From positions 1 through 64,000 of the forward strand of contig CAMPNN010000001.1 of the NCBI GenBank assembly GCA_946891915.1: 64,000 bases of DNA, written 5' to 3'. Positions 63,748 through 64,000 of this stretch are shown here, piece after piece (the stretch's first letter is position 1; every line of letters starts with the position of its first letter). The stretch is from an uncultured Bifidobacteriaceae bacterium (GTDB lineage Bacteria > Actinomycetota > Actinomycetes > Actinomycetales > Bifidobacteriaceae). The notes under the pieces were generated by a model, which worked only from the letters and a program-made list of their open reading frames with translations, searched no databases and was not told where the DNA came from. The translations under genes and the position numbers were made by a program.

Positions 63748-64000
63748 TTTGTGTAGCAATTGATGGACCAGCAGGAGTAGGCAAGTCTTCTACTTCTCGC
63801 GCTTTAGCGCAATATTACGGTTTTGCGTATCTTGATACGGGTGCCATGTATCGTGCGGCTGCATGGTGGTGCATGCAAAAAGGCATTGATTTAAGCACTC
63901 AGCTTTCTTTAGATGATGAAGGTCAGCCGACGAATCCTGCAGACGCTGAACGTTTTAACCAAATTGTTGAAGCTGTTGGCGCTCTGTTTACTGAAGATCA
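63744..64000 (+). CDS. cmk: Cytidylate kinase, 5' part (runs off the window)
   Basis: The visible 85 codons begin [19 protein letters not shown] with the kinase P-loop and continue with [14 protein letters not shown], both typical of CMP/dCMP kinase. The GTG start overlaps the rluB stop as GTGA and is preceded by AAGGAGG. In many actinobacteria cmk is fused to or followed by der (a ribosome-assembly GTPase); the window ends before this can be seen. Confidence 0.92.
   Translation, partial: MICVAIDGPAGVGKSSTSRALAQYYGFAYLDTGAMYRAAAWWCMQKGIDLSTQLSLDDEGQPTNPADAERFNQIVEAVGALFTED

Overview
The window looks like chromosomal DNA of a low-GC member of the Bifidobacteriaceae, most probably Gardnerella. 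This is inferred from recognisable protein families, not from a database search. Supporting points are a pyruvate formate-lyase pair, an actinobacterial clpP1-clpP2 pair, the PerM-like (DUF6350) gene next to purH, the rsmE-hinT-ybeY-corC-era and yebC-ruvCAB-yajC-apt clusters, a small DUF3017-type membrane protein, AT-rich spacers and frequent GTG/TTG starts. There are no rRNAs, insertion sequences, phage genes or CRISPR arrays. One tRNA (Arg, ACG) is present.

Layout. 1-10.4 kb: metQ lipoprotein (minus), NAD synthetase, pyruvate formate-lyase and its activase, an unknown membrane protein, RNase D and trigger factor. 10.5-22.2 kb: ClC-type channel, clpP1P2, tRNA-Arg, nhaA, a LOG-family protein, a 500-base structured spacer, an isolated Sdh/Frd iron-sulfur subunit, then rsmE, hinT, ybeY, corC-like and era. 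22.3-28.8 kb: an accessory surface locus of two adjacent secreted CAP-domain proteins with tyrosine-rich C-terminal repeats, one with a nine-G tract in its promoter. 28.9-38.9 kb: acyl-CoA ligase, ribosomal protein L25, ilvE, a TRIC/UPF0126 membrane protein, rpsT, a repeat-rich spacer, lepA, hemW and a small membrane protein. 39.0-43.4 kb (minus): a YafQ/DinJ toxin-antitoxin pair beside a Panacea/SocA-type antitoxin-like gene, a LysR regulator, a YihX-like HAD hydrolase and the NAD(P)H-hydrate dehydratase. 43.6-50.5 kb: a zinc/manganese ABC importer (binding protein, ATPase, two permeases), thrS and a phosphatidylinositol-phosphate synthase-like gene. 50.6-58.4 kb: yebC, ruvCAB, yajC, apt, perM-like and purH. 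58.7-64 kb: a BspA-type leucine-rich-repeat surface protein with a nine-G tract inside its reading frame, DUF3017-like protein, aquaporin, rluB-like pseudouridine synthase and the start of cmk.

How it fits together. Most of the window is housekeeping: protein quality control (tig, clpP, lepA, hinT, ybeY), DNA repair (ruvABC), ribosome maturation, and fermentative energy metabolism in which pflB/pflA split pyruvate to formate and acetyl-CoA. The accessory content is surface-exposed. Two secreted-protein loci each carry a nine-base G tract placed where slippage would change expression, one in a promoter and one just after a signal peptide. This suggests phase-variable surface display. The other unexplained layer is repetitive non-coding DNA: a dispersed CTTTAC/GTAAAG stem-loop repeat present in inverted copies 19 kb apart, paired long hairpins near 16.1-16.3 kb, and many short tandem duplications at gene ends.
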